Shown here in pieces: positions 51,135 through 58,676 of a stretch of 64,000 bases of DNA. The notes under the pieces were generated by a model. That model made no database searches. It was not told the DNA's origin and saw only the letters and a program-made list of their open reading frames with translations. The DNA is from Clostridiaceae bacterium (GTDB lineage Bacteria > Bacillota > Clostridia > Oscillospirales > Acutalibacteraceae): NCBI GenBank assembly GCA_016296885.1, contig JAEDHT010000003.1, forward strand, positions 8,927 to 72,926. The letters are read 5' to 3'. A program made the position numbers and the translations under genes. Position 1 is the first letter of the stretch; each line of letters begins with the position of its first letter.

Positions 51135-52073
51135 ATGAAAATAAAACTAATACCATTATTGGCTATAGCCTCAGTGGTAACCATGTTAGGTGTTGGAATT
51201 GTTTCAGGTGCAATACTGCCAAAGCACCAATTATTTGATGTTGCAGATAAATCTTCTGAATATAGAAGACTTGTCGGAGATGTGAACAATAACAATGAAA
51301 TTGATGTTTTAGATTTTGCTATAATACAGGATTACCTTGTTGGCAATATAACCATTGATGATACTTCACTTTTGACAGCAGATGTAAATTGTGATGCACA
51401 TTCAAATATGGAAGATGTTGTTATTATACAAAGATATTTAGCAAAGCTTATAGATAAATTCTGCTTTAAATATCTTGATGAAATACCATCCAAATCAACT
51501 GATAGCGATAGTAGTGATAGTAACGGTGACATTAACAGCAATATCACACATGATACTGATACAGGCAATGAAAAAGATACAAATTCCGACCTTGCATCAG
51601 AATATATTACTGACACTGATAATAATACATATGATACTGACACTATAATAGACCTTGATTCTGATGAAAATATCATTATATCTCCGGATAACACTGACAG
51701 TGATAGTTCAGATACCGATACAGGCGACTGGAGAGATCAAAAAAACCTCTTCCCTGTTACCTTTAACGATGGACAAAATATTATATATTTACTTGTATCA
51801 TTGACGGACTTTGATAACGGTGCAAAAATTTATTATGATAGTGATATTTGTGAAGAATTTGCAACTCTTGAGTTTCCGAAGGGTATTACGAACATAGTAT
51901 ATACTGGAAATAATATTTCCATATATAGAAATTATAAGAACGAAATTGTTGTTAGGGTTCCTTATGATGCTAACAATACTTCGCTTGCCTACTATTTTTT
52001 ATCGTCAGATAGCATTAATTTTGAGTTGGATAAAGATAATGCCCAAGTAAATATAGGAGATTTATTTAAATAA
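51135..52073 (+). CDS. Secreted protein with N-terminal dockerin and unknown C-terminal domain
   Basis: A 312-residue secreted protein with a signal peptide (LIPLLAIASVVTMLGVGIVSGA). A dockerin at residues 45-115 has GDVNNNNEIDVLDFAIIQ, whose first repeat departs from the shared signature, and ADVNCDAHSNMEDVVIIQ, which keeps it. A 75-residue Asp/Thr/Ser linker follows. The last 105 residues (LFPVTFNDGQNIIYLLV to NIGDLFK) are a beta-rich domain that I cannot assign. It has no WPG motif, although its position after linker and dockerin is the same as in the starch-binding-like proteins. ATG 51135 follows ATGGAGGCG. Confidence 0.78.
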   Translation: MKIKLIPLLAIASVVTMLGVGIVSGAILPKHQLFDVADKSSEYRRLVGDVNNNNEIDVLDFAIIQDYLVGNITIDDTSLLTADVNCDAHSNMEDVVIIQRYLAKLIDKFCFKYLDEIPSKSTDSDSSDSNGDINSNITHDTDTGNEKDTNSDLASEYITDTDNNTYDTDTIIDLDSDENIIISPDNTDSDSSDTDTGDWRDQKNLFPVTFNDGQNIIYLLVSLTDFDNGAKIYYDSDICEEFATLEFPKGITNIVYTGNNISIYRNYKNEIVVRVPYDANNTSLAYYFLSSDSINFELDKDNAQVNIGDLFK

Positions 52074-52101
52074 ATTTTTATATTTAAGACTGTTTTGGTA
52101 C

Positions 52102-52130
52102 TTGTTTTTTTTAGTAAAGTTATATATAAT
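52102..52130 (+). promoter_or_regulatory. Promoter of the fourth dockerin gene in the cluster
   Basis: TTGTTT (52102-52107), 17 bases, TATAAT (52125-52130). Confidence 0.6.
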
Positions 52131-52178
52131 ATATGTAATAGTTTAAAACTAGAATTTACATAATTGGAGGTAATGATT

Positions 52179-53261
52179 ATGAGATTTAAACTGCTTTCTA
52201 TGTTGCTTGCTTTAACTATGGTGTTTAGCATTGCAGCAGTTGGTTCTGTAGCCAGCGCCGATGAGGACGATTCTGATATCACTATAATTGTTGATGAAGA
52301 TAGCGACGAAAGCTCCACCGACAGTGAATCTGATAATTCAGAGAAAGACTCAGAGGACGAAAAAAGCACAGACACCGAGGGTATTATGGATGATATTGAA
52401 ACCGATGAGGGTGATTTGTCCAAGCCTCTAAGGTTAAGAGGCGATGTTAATGGAGATGACCTCATAAATATGATGGACGTTGTTGACGTGCAGAAACATA
52501 TTGCACAGTTAATCAAACTAGAGGGTCTATCATTGAAGGCTGCCGATGCAAACAAGGATGAAGTAGTCAACATGGAAGATGTTGTTATGATTCAAAAATA
52601 CATAGCAAAGCTTGTTGATAAATTTGCTACAGTATACGTTAACGAGCCAAGCTCAGAAACAGACACTGAAGAAACATCTGATTCAGATGATATTATCATA
52701 TTTGATGATTCTGATGATACAAACTCAGACATAACAACTGATACATCAACCGATACTTCTTCAGACACTTCAACTGATACAACTACTGACACAACTATAG
52801 ATACAACTACTGACACAACTATAGATACAACAACTGACACAACTACTGATACAACTACAGACACAACTACTGATACAACTACTGACACAACTACTGATAC
52901 AACTACAGACACAACCACTGACAGTGAAAGAATTTACGTCTACGTAAAGAAAGACATTGAAACCAGTGATACGGACGTGTGGGAAAACATATATGTTCAT
53001 GTTTATAACAATGATGGTTTAACAACCACATGGCCAGGAATAAAAATGTCACTTGTTGAAGGCACTGTAGATCTTTATATGGCAGATATAACAGATTTCA
53101 AAGATGCTGTATACTTAATTATCTCTAATGGTGATAATTTAAAAACTGCAGAGGGCGACAATGCAATTCATTTAACTGCTAATTCAACATATAGACTTAG
53201 CGATTATTTTACTATTACACTGGATGATGAAGGATACGTCAATATCATCTATAAACCATAA
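52179..53261 (+). CDS. Secreted dockerin protein with C-terminal starch-binding-like module (CBM26 type)
   Basis: A 360-residue secreted protein. Signal peptide ending VGSVASA (residue 26). An acidic stretch precedes the dockerin (about residues 85-152: GDVNGDDLINMMDVVDVQ and ADANKDEVVNMEDVVMIQ). The linker has about 18 Thr-Asp-rich tetrapeptides encoded by a 12-base repeat. The C-terminal 105 residues start IYVYVKKDIETSD and include WENIYVHVYNNDG and TTTWPGIKMSL, the WPG signature of family 25/26 starch-binding modules, ending with a VYLIISNGD strand. It probably tethers a complex to starch. ATG 52179 follows TTGGAGGTA. Confidence 0.82.
   Translation: MRFKLLSMLLALTMVFSIAAVGSVASADEDDSDITIIVDEDSDESSTDSESDNSEKDSEDEKSTDTEGIMDDIETDEGDLSKPLRLRGDVNGDDLINMMDVVDVQKHIAQLIKLEGLSLKAADANKDEVVNMEDVVMIQKYIAKLVDKFATVYVNEPSSETDTEETSDSDDIIIFDDSDDTNSDITTDTSTDTSSDTSTDTTTDTTIDTTTDTTIDTTTDTTTDTTTDTTTDTTTDTTTDTTTDTTTDSERIYVYVKKDIETSDTDVWENIYVHVYNNDGLTTTWPGIKMSLVEGTVDLYMADITDFKDAVYLIISNGDNLKTAEGDNAIHLTANSTYRLSDYFTITLDDEGYVNIIYKP
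52740..52921 (+). repeat. 12-base tandem repeat coding Thr-Asp-Thr-Thr
   Basis: About fifteen near-identical units of the type ACAACTACTGAC, with ACAACTATAGAT variants, lie inside the linker of the fourth dockerin gene. Such repeats can change number by slippage and lengthen or shorten the linker in frame. Confidence 0.9.
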
Positions 53262-53279
53262 TTAAAACTAATTGACAAA

Positions 53280-53323
53280 ACGGTTGATTTTGCAGTTTAA
53301 TGCAAAATCAACCGTACTTTTTT
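53280..53323 (+). terminator. Terminator of the fourth dockerin gene
   Basis: A 15-bp perfect stem (53280-53294 with 53301-53315) followed by ACTTTTTTAC. Confidence 0.93.
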
Positions 53324-53346
53324 ACGTTATATAATTAAATACTTAG

Positions 53347-53961
53347 TTACCTTGGTTGAATTTTTGTATTGTCAAATGATGCGTTATAAGCATAAAAGTT
53401 TTTGCTATCTAACCTATCTGTGAGTAGTCGTAGACCTTCACCAAATCTTTGATAATGCACAATTTCTCTTTCGCGTAAGAATCTTATAGGATCCTTAACG
53501 TCCGGATCATCAACATAGCGCAGGATGTTATCATAAGTCACACGTGCCTTCTGCTCTGCTCCCAAATCTTCGTGCAAATCTGCTATAGCATCTCCTTTAA
53601 CTTGCATTGATGCCGCAGTATATGGCACACCTGAAGCAGCCTGTGGATAAATTCCGGCTGTGTGATCTACAAAGTAATCATCCATTCCTGCTTCCTTAAT
53701 CTGCTCCGCTGTAAGATCTCTGGTTAGCTGATACACTATGGTACCAATCATTTCTAAGTGAGCAAGCTCTTCTGTTCCAATATCTGTTAAAATCGCTTTT
53801 AGCTCGGGATATGGCATACTATATCTCTGGCTTAAATATCGAAGCGATGCTCCTAACTCACCATCAGGGCCGCCGTATTGTGAAATTATTATCTTTGCAA
53901 GTGCTGCATTTGGTCGTTTAATCTTTATAGGATATTGCAATTTTTTCTCATAAACCCACAT
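53347..53961 (-). CDS. cotJC: Spore coat protein CotJC (manganese catalase family)
   Basis: CotJC is a spore coat component with the fold of manganese catalases. The 204 residues begin MWVYEKKLQYPIKIKRPNAALA, a highly conserved CotJC start. They hold helices with metal-ligand glutamates in GELGASLRYLSQRY, TEELAHLEMI (E and H) and EIVHYQRFGEGL. It is the last gene of cotJA-cotJB-cotJC, 5 bases after cotJB. Its presence is good evidence of endospore formation. Confidence 0.93.
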   Translation of the reverse strand: MWVYEKKLQYPIKIKRPNAALAKIIISQYGGPDGELGASLRYLSQRYSMPYPELKAILTDIGTEELAHLEMIGTIVYQLTRDLTAEQIKEAGMDDYFVDHTAGIYPQAASGVPYTAASMQVKGDAIADLHEDLGAEQKARVTYDNILRYVDDPDVKDPIRFLREREIVHYQRFGEGLRLLTDRLDSKNFYAYNASFDNTKIQPR

Positions 53962-53966
53962 ATACC

Positions 53967-54218
53967 TTACTCCTCCCCATTATCCCATGGCCATGGACTG
54001 TTTATCCATGAATATGGGTTATTTATTTCGCTCATAGGACTAAGCGGGCCAAAATTCTTTTCATAATCATCTCTAAGTGCTATTGCCTTTCTCTCGTACT
54101 CTTCTAGCTTTGCAAGGGCATCTCTATCTCCGGCATGGGTATCAAGATATAAATGAAGTTCTACAAGGGCAAAATCGTACGATGATAGTTTTTTTAGCAT
54201 TTTTTCTCTTTCAGTCAT
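53967..54218 (-). CDS. cotJB: Spore coat protein CotJB
   Basis: An 83-residue protein matching CotJB: LKKLSSYDFALVELHLYLDTHAGD and the C-terminal YEKNFGPLSPMSEINNPYSW, ending in WPWDNGEE. CotJB is needed with CotJA for coat assembly in B. subtilis. It overlaps cotJA by 4 bases and precedes cotJC by 5. Confidence 0.92.
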   Translation of the reverse strand: MTEREKMLKKLSSYDFALVELHLYLDTHAGDRDALAKLEEYERKAIALRDDYEKNFGPLSPMSEINNPYSWINSPWPWDNGEE

Positions 54219-54409
54219 CTCTTTCTTGCACCCCCATAGAATGGCTTATCCAGTTCTTGGAAAAGTGTGCCCGCCTCTGTACCCTGCTCTGGGCTATAAG
54301 TCTCCCCCATATTACTTTGGTAAGGTACATATGCCATTGTAGGAACTGTTTTTTTAGGCAACGGACTAATGCCATATTCTTTCATAGTCTTTCTAACAAA
54401 ATCTTCCAT
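54215..54409 (-). CDS. cotJA: Spore coat-associated protein CotJA
   Basis: A 64-residue protein fitting CotJA: MAYVPYQSNMGETYSPEQGTEAGTL and FQELDKPFYGG. The start is ATG 54409 after AAAAGGAG; 19 codons of open frame upstream lie before the SD. It opens the cotJABC operon. Sporulation sigma E control is expected from B. subtilis, but no clear sigma E promoter was found by eye. Confidence 0.9.
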   Translation of the reverse strand: MEDFVRKTMKEYGISPLPKKTVPTMAYVPYQSNMGETYSPEQGTEAGTLFQELDKPFYGGARKR

Positions 54410-54581
54410 ACAAATATACTCCTTTTTTATAAAGTGTGGTTTTAGACTTATGGGAATCCATTCCACATTTTATTTTATGTACAAATATTATTATTGCTAC
54501 TTTTGCCATATATCATATTTTATGAATATTTATAGCGTATTGTCCAATAATATGTGTATCAGCCTATAGGAGGATTATTAT

Positions 54582-55244
54582 ATGTTTAAACATGAAAAAA
54601 TGTTGTTTCATCCTGTAGAAGTAGAAAGGCCAAACCCGCAATATGCCGTTCTTCTTCAAGAACAGCTTGGTGGAGCTAACGGTGAATTAAAAGCCGCAAT
54701 GCAATATATGTCACAAAGTTTCAGAGTAAAAGACCCTGAAATTAAAGATTTGTTCCTTGATATTGCTGCAGAAGAGCTTGGTCATATGGAGATGGTTGCA
54801 CAGACAATCAACCTTCTCAACGGTCATGATGTGGATGCACAATCCATAAATGCAGGTGAAGTGCAAACTCATGTGTTGTTAGGACTTAACCCTGGACTTA
54901 TCAATGCTTCTGGATATTCATGGACAGGAGATTATGTGAGTGTTACTGGTGATTTATGTGCAGATATTCTAAGTAATATTGCATCTGAGCAAAGAGCAAA
55001 GGTTGTATATGAGTATTTATATCGCCAGATTAATGATAAAAAGGTAAGAAAAACCATCGATTTTCTGCTAAATCGTGAAGAAGCTCATAATCAGATGTTT
55101 AGAGATGCATTTAATAAGATACAGGACACAGGCTCTAATTGTGACTTTGGGACAACTAAGGCAGCAAAAATGTATTTTTCAATGTCTAATCCTGGTCCAA
55201 ATGCGTTTGCTGACAATGATGTAAAAGCACCAAGCTTTAAGTAA
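54582..55244 (+). CDS. Second manganese-catalase-family protein
   Basis: A 220-residue ferritin-like protein facing away from cotJABC. It shares the CotJC plan: MFKHEKMLFHPVEVERPNPQYA, GANGELKAAMQYMSQSF, AEELGHMEMV (Glu and His metal ligands) and LLNREEAHNQMFRDAF. This resembles the YjqC/manganese catalase branch. It may be a second coat protein or an active catalase that protects from peroxide. SD ATAGGAGGAT is strong. The 170 bases between it and cotJA should carry both promoters. Confidence 0.87.
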   Translation: MFKHEKMLFHPVEVERPNPQYAVLLQEQLGGANGELKAAMQYMSQSFRVKDPEIKDLFLDIAAEELGHMEMVAQTINLLNGHDVDAQSINAGEVQTHVLLGLNPGLINASGYSWTGDYVSVTGDLCADILSNIASEQRAKVVYEYLYRQINDKKVRKTIDFLLNREEAHNQMFRDAFNKIQDTGSNCDFGTTKAAKMYFSMSNPGPNAFADNDVKAPSFK

Positions 55245-55286
55245 TTATAATAGAAAAAACGATAAGCAGCAAGTTATTAACAACTG

Positions 55287-55327
55287 AAACGGACACACTT
55301 TTTATTATTTAAAGTGTGCCCGTTTTT
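55287..55327. terminator. Bidirectional terminator
   Basis: A 15-position stem (55287-55301 with 55311-55325) with one A-C mismatch that becomes a G-U pair on the minus strand, flanked by A- and T-runs. It ends both the catalase-like gene and the convergent DAK2 gene. Confidence 0.85.
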
Positions 55328-55373
55328 TGATTGGTTATATCTATTATATAAAAATACAACTTAACTAAATTAA

Positions 55374-57014
55374 TTATTGAAGGATAAGTATAAAATTATA
55401 TATTTCCTGATTACCTTCTATCTCACACAGCTCGGTGTAATTATGATTCTTGCTCATATATTCTCTGAAACTTTCTTTTTCGGCTTCTGTTGTATCTGAA
55501 CCGTATATTACAATCATATACTCATAATCTGCTACATTCAGCTTCTCGACAAGCTCCATAGCGGTTTTTTCACTGTTTTCACAAGAAACCAGCATACGTT
55601 TATCTGTGAAACCTATATAGTCGTTTTCTTTTATAGAAACTCCATCAACAGTTGTAGTACGTACTGCCTGTGTAACCATACCTGTTATTACTCCTTGCAT
55701 TGCATCACAAAGGCTGTTTTCTATTTCGTCTGCATTACCGGAATCATAAGAAAGCATTGTGAGAGCTGCATAGCCATCACCTATTGAACGACTCTCTATG
55801 ACACGGACATTTGAATCGCTACATAATTCTGCTGCTTGTTTTGCTGCCATTATAATATTTCCATTATTCGGTAGTACAAATATTGTTTCAGCGTTCACCT
55901 TGTTAAATGCATCGACAAAGTCTTCTGCTGATGGGTTTTTACCCTGACCACCATCAATGATAACATCAGCACCAAGGTCACTTAATGTCTTTTTTATACC
56001 CTCACCGGTGGCAACCGTTACGATTCCAAATTTTTTCTTTGGCTTGTCATCAAAACGATTTTCGATAGAGGTTTCATGGTGTTGCAAAGTCATATTTTCT
56101 ATTTTTAATGTCAAAAATTCACCATAATTATGACAGAAGTCCAGTGCTTTTTCCGGTGTAAGAGTGTGTACATGAACCTTCACCTTAGTTCCAGTCTGTA
56201 CAGCGACAATAGAATCACCTATTGAGCCGAGATACTCTATCAATGTATCTATGTTAAAGTTTTCTATGTCTGTTTTTGAGTGAGTAAGCTGTAACAAAAA
56301 TTCTGTGCAATACCCAAACTTCATTACGGTATTTTCATCAAATTTTGATACATCAACCGTATTTGAAGGTGCAGATATTTTTACTTCATCAAGCGTTTCG
56401 CCGTTAAGAATACGATTCATTCCATCGAATATGTAATAAAGCCCTGCACCACCGCTATCTATCACGCCTGCCTCTTTTAGTGCTGCTAAAAGGTCTGGCG
56501 TACGCTGTAGAGATTTGTTCATTTCTTCAAGCACATCAGCAATAAAAGATTCTAAGGTGCTTTTACTATTTATCCTTTCACAGGCAAAAGCAACCGCCTC
56601 TCTAGCTACTGTGAGTATGGTGCCCTCGGTCGGCGTAATTACTGAAGCATAAGCACTCTTAACTCCGCATTGCATAGCCTCTGCAATTTCCATCACATTT
56701 GCTTTTTCTATGCCCTGAAAGCCATCTGATATACCTGCAAAAAATTGGGAGAGAATAACTCCTGAATTTCCTCTCGCACTCAAAAGCATACCTTGCGATA
56801 TGATGGAAGCGGCATCTGATAATACCTCTGTGGAACGTCCATCAAGCGCACGTACACCACCATTAACAGTAAGGCTCATATTGTCACCAGTATCACCATC
56901 AGGTATTGGAAAAACATTGAGATCGTTTACAATCCCGGCATTCATACTAAGATTTGCTGCTCCTCCCAAAATAAGTTGCTCTAATAATTTACCATCAAGA
57001 ACTTTTGTACCCAT
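55374..57014 (-). CDS. DAK2/DhaL-domain fatty acid kinase-like protein (YloV/FakA family)
   Basis: A 546-residue protein of the YloV/FakA family. The N-terminal DhaL domain (residues 1-195) binds ATP with Mg: GGAANLSMNAG, NVFPIPDGDTGDNMSLT and SARGNSGVILSQFFAG. The middle (EFLLQL to EKALDFCH) and C-terminal parts are the FakA-specific domains. FakA phosphorylates fatty acids bound to FakB to feed phospholipid synthesis. No fakB or yloU (asp23) gene is adjacent, although yloU usually is. ATG 57014 follows TGAGGAGT. Confidence 0.87.
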   Translation of the reverse strand: MGTKVLDGKLLEQLILGGAANLSMNAGIVNDLNVFPIPDGDTGDNMSLTVNGGVRALDGRSTEVLSDAASIISQGMLLSARGNSGVILSQFFAGISDGFQGIEKANVMEIAEAMQCGVKSAYASVITPTEGTILTVAREAVAFACERINSKSTLESFIADVLEEMNKSLQRTPDLLAALKEAGVIDSGGAGLYYIFDGMNRILNGETLDEVKISAPSNTVDVSKFDENTVMKFGYCTEFLLQLTHSKTDIENFNIDTLIEYLGSIGDSIVAVQTGTKVKVHVHTLTPEKALDFCHNYGEFLTLKIENMTLQHHETSIENRFDDKPKKKFGIVTVATGEGIKKTLSDLGADVIIDGGQGKNPSAEDFVDAFNKVNAETIFVLPNNGNIIMAAKQAAELCSDSNVRVIESRSIGDGYAALTMLSYDSGNADEIENSLCDAMQGVITGMVTQAVRTTTVDGVSIKENDYIGFTDKRMLVSCENSEKTAMELVEKLNVADYEYMIVIYGSDTTEAEKESFREYMSKNHNYTELCEIEGNQEIYNFILILQ

Positions 57015-57139
57015 AGTTTTTTATACTCCTCAAACATTATTTAACTATTAAAAAATAATAATTATAATATCGCCAGTGTAATATTTTTTAAAGTTTATTG
57101 TAAGTAGACTAAACTGACCATTTAATTATTAATAAATAT

Positions 57140-57736
57140 TTAGTTTACATCATAGAAGTCTTCTTTGATAACATCCGGCTTCTGGTTTTTCACAATCCTA
57201 ACCATGGTAATTGCCACGCAAAAGCTTAAAATACCCTCTGTGATGCAAGTAACTCCAAGAAATCTCATAATTGAGATTACACTATCCATAGGGCGCAAGA
57301 TAACAAGCAAGCTTGAAATTATTGTTGCAATTGCCATGGAGAATGACAGCCACCATTGGCTTATTCCAAATCTTTTCGATTCAAAAGCAATTTTTATTTT
57401 AAAAAGGCTATCTGCCAAAAAAGTAATTCCTGATGCAATACAGATAAGGTTTAGTATATCCTTCTGTTTAAATATAACTATTAAACCAAGCACAGCTATC
57501 AAAATTCCAAATTGCAAGTCATATTGAAAAGCAAGCCTGTATAAATCCTTTGAAAAAAAGCCTACAATCTTTACACCACCAAACACAAGCATTGCTATGC
57601 CAATTATTTTTCCGATTATAAAGATATGAGCTGTCGGATTTATTATAAAAAACATACCAATGGCAAAGAAGAAAGCAGATATAGCGATATACCCGTTTTT
57701 TGCTATATGCATTGGTACTGTAGATTGAAATTTCAT
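57140..57736 (-). CDS. DUF308/HdeD-like membrane protein
   Basis: A 198-residue membrane protein with six hydrophobic helices in three pairs, the DUF308 pattern (IGIAMLVFGGVKIVGFF, FGILIAVLGLIVIFK, VFGGVK-like repeats). The family includes E. coli HdeD, linked to acid resistance, but its molecular function is unknown. SD GGGGGATA stands before the ATG. It is a single-gene unit upstream of the DAK2 gene; cotranscription is possible because no terminator was seen in the 125-base gap. Confidence 0.8.
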   Translation of the reverse strand: MKFQSTVPMHIAKNGYIAISAFFFAIGMFFIINPTAHIFIIGKIIGIAMLVFGGVKIVGFFSKDLYRLAFQYDLQFGILIAVLGLIVIFKQKDILNLICIASGITFLADSLFKIKIAFESKRFGISQWWLSFSMAIATIISSLLVILRPMDSVISIMRFLGVTCITEGILSFCVAITMVRIVKNQKPDVIKEDFYDVN

Positions 57737-57887
57737 TTTTTAATATCCCCCAAACTAAGACCAAAATTTTACATTTTATACTCTCATTATACATGTTATT
57801 TTAATTTTTAAAATAATCAATATTTTATTTTTGTCGAAATTTTAAACACTCGCAGAGAAAAGTACAAAGTTTGAACAAATCCCTTAT

Positions 57888-57926
57888 AATGTTGAAAAAA
57901 GCATCGACAAATATGTGCCGATGCTT
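57888..57926 (-). terminator. Terminator of the TetR gene
   Basis: An 8-bp stem (57899-57906 with 57919-57926) followed on the minus strand by TTTTTTC. Its right arm overlaps the stop codon of the regulator gene. Confidence 0.88.
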
Positions 57927-58497
57927 AGAATATAGATTTTTTATTTTCTTTAAGCTTACTAATTGTATCTTGAAAAAGCGTATTTTGAAATTCAAAGATT
58001 TGCTTAAATTCCTGTGCCTTGTCCTCCTTTAAGCCACTATCCAACCAATCTATAGAAAAACCATAAATTAAATAGATAAAATATTGAATTAAGTGGTTTT
58101 TATCTTCATCAGAAAAAGCTTCGTGATTTAGTGCTACCCTTACATATGAGATAACAAACTGACGGCACATCTTTGATATTTGTCTTTCAATTACGTCACG
58201 ACTATAAGAACGATAAACGTTTAAAATTGGCTTTTTGTTGCTAATAATAATCCCCATAAGTGCATCTAAGCATTGAGAAGCTGAATCTATATCAGAATAT
58301 TTATTTACAATATCTTCTGTGTTTTCTTGAATTATTTCTTCTATCAAAGCCGGAATATCCTGAAAATGATAATAAAAAGAGCCTCTATTGATGCAACATT
58401 CATTCACAATATCTTTTACTGAAATATCAGCAAGCTTTTTTTGTTGTAGTAATCTCAAAAAAGATGCTTTTATCTCTCTTTTTGTGAAATTCGGCAC
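57925..58497 (-). CDS. TetR/AcrR family regulator
   Basis: A 190-residue DNA-binding repressor candidate. The N-terminal helix-turn-helix (ISVKDIVNECCINRGSFYYHF) is clear; the rest is an all-helical ligand and dimer domain without a known signature. The start GTG 58497 is chosen because AAGGGAG lies 10 bases upstream. It is close to the MATE exporter gene on the same strand (about 180 bases apart), so control of that exporter is a natural guess; no operator palindrome was found by eye. Confidence 0.85.
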   Translation of the reverse strand: MPNFTKREIKASFLRLLQQKKLADISVKDIVNECCINRGSFYYHFQDIPALIEEIIQENTEDIVNKYSDIDSASQCLDALMGIIISNKKPILNVYRSYSRDVIERQISKMCRQFVISYVRVALNHEAFSDEDKNHLIQYFIYLIYGFSIDWLDSGLKEDKAQEFKQIFEFQNTLFQDTISKLKENKKSIF

Positions 58498-58676
58498 AAA
58501 TGTCACACTCCCTTCAGCTCTTACTTGTAATCATATCATCTCGATAACATATGAACTCTAAATAAAAATAGATACATAAAAAACTTTTACACACTTACAA
58601 AGCTATCTTATTGTATATAATACCACAATTATTTTTTTAACGCAATATATGCAGAATAAAGTTAAATAAGATGGTC

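Noticed and set aside
52740..52921. Array of short repeats considered as CRISPR
   Set aside because: Units are 12 bases, contiguous and in frame with a protein linker; there are no spacers and no cas genes.
52592..53000. Long minus-strand open frames of repeated Val-Ser or Cys-Ser type
   Set aside because: They are the antisense reading of the 12-base Thr-Asp repeat in the dockerin gene and have no SD.
54410..54581. Sigma E promoters for cotJA and the divergent catalase-like gene
   Set aside because: CATAAAAT-like -10 elements exist, but no -35 element with correct spacing was convincing.
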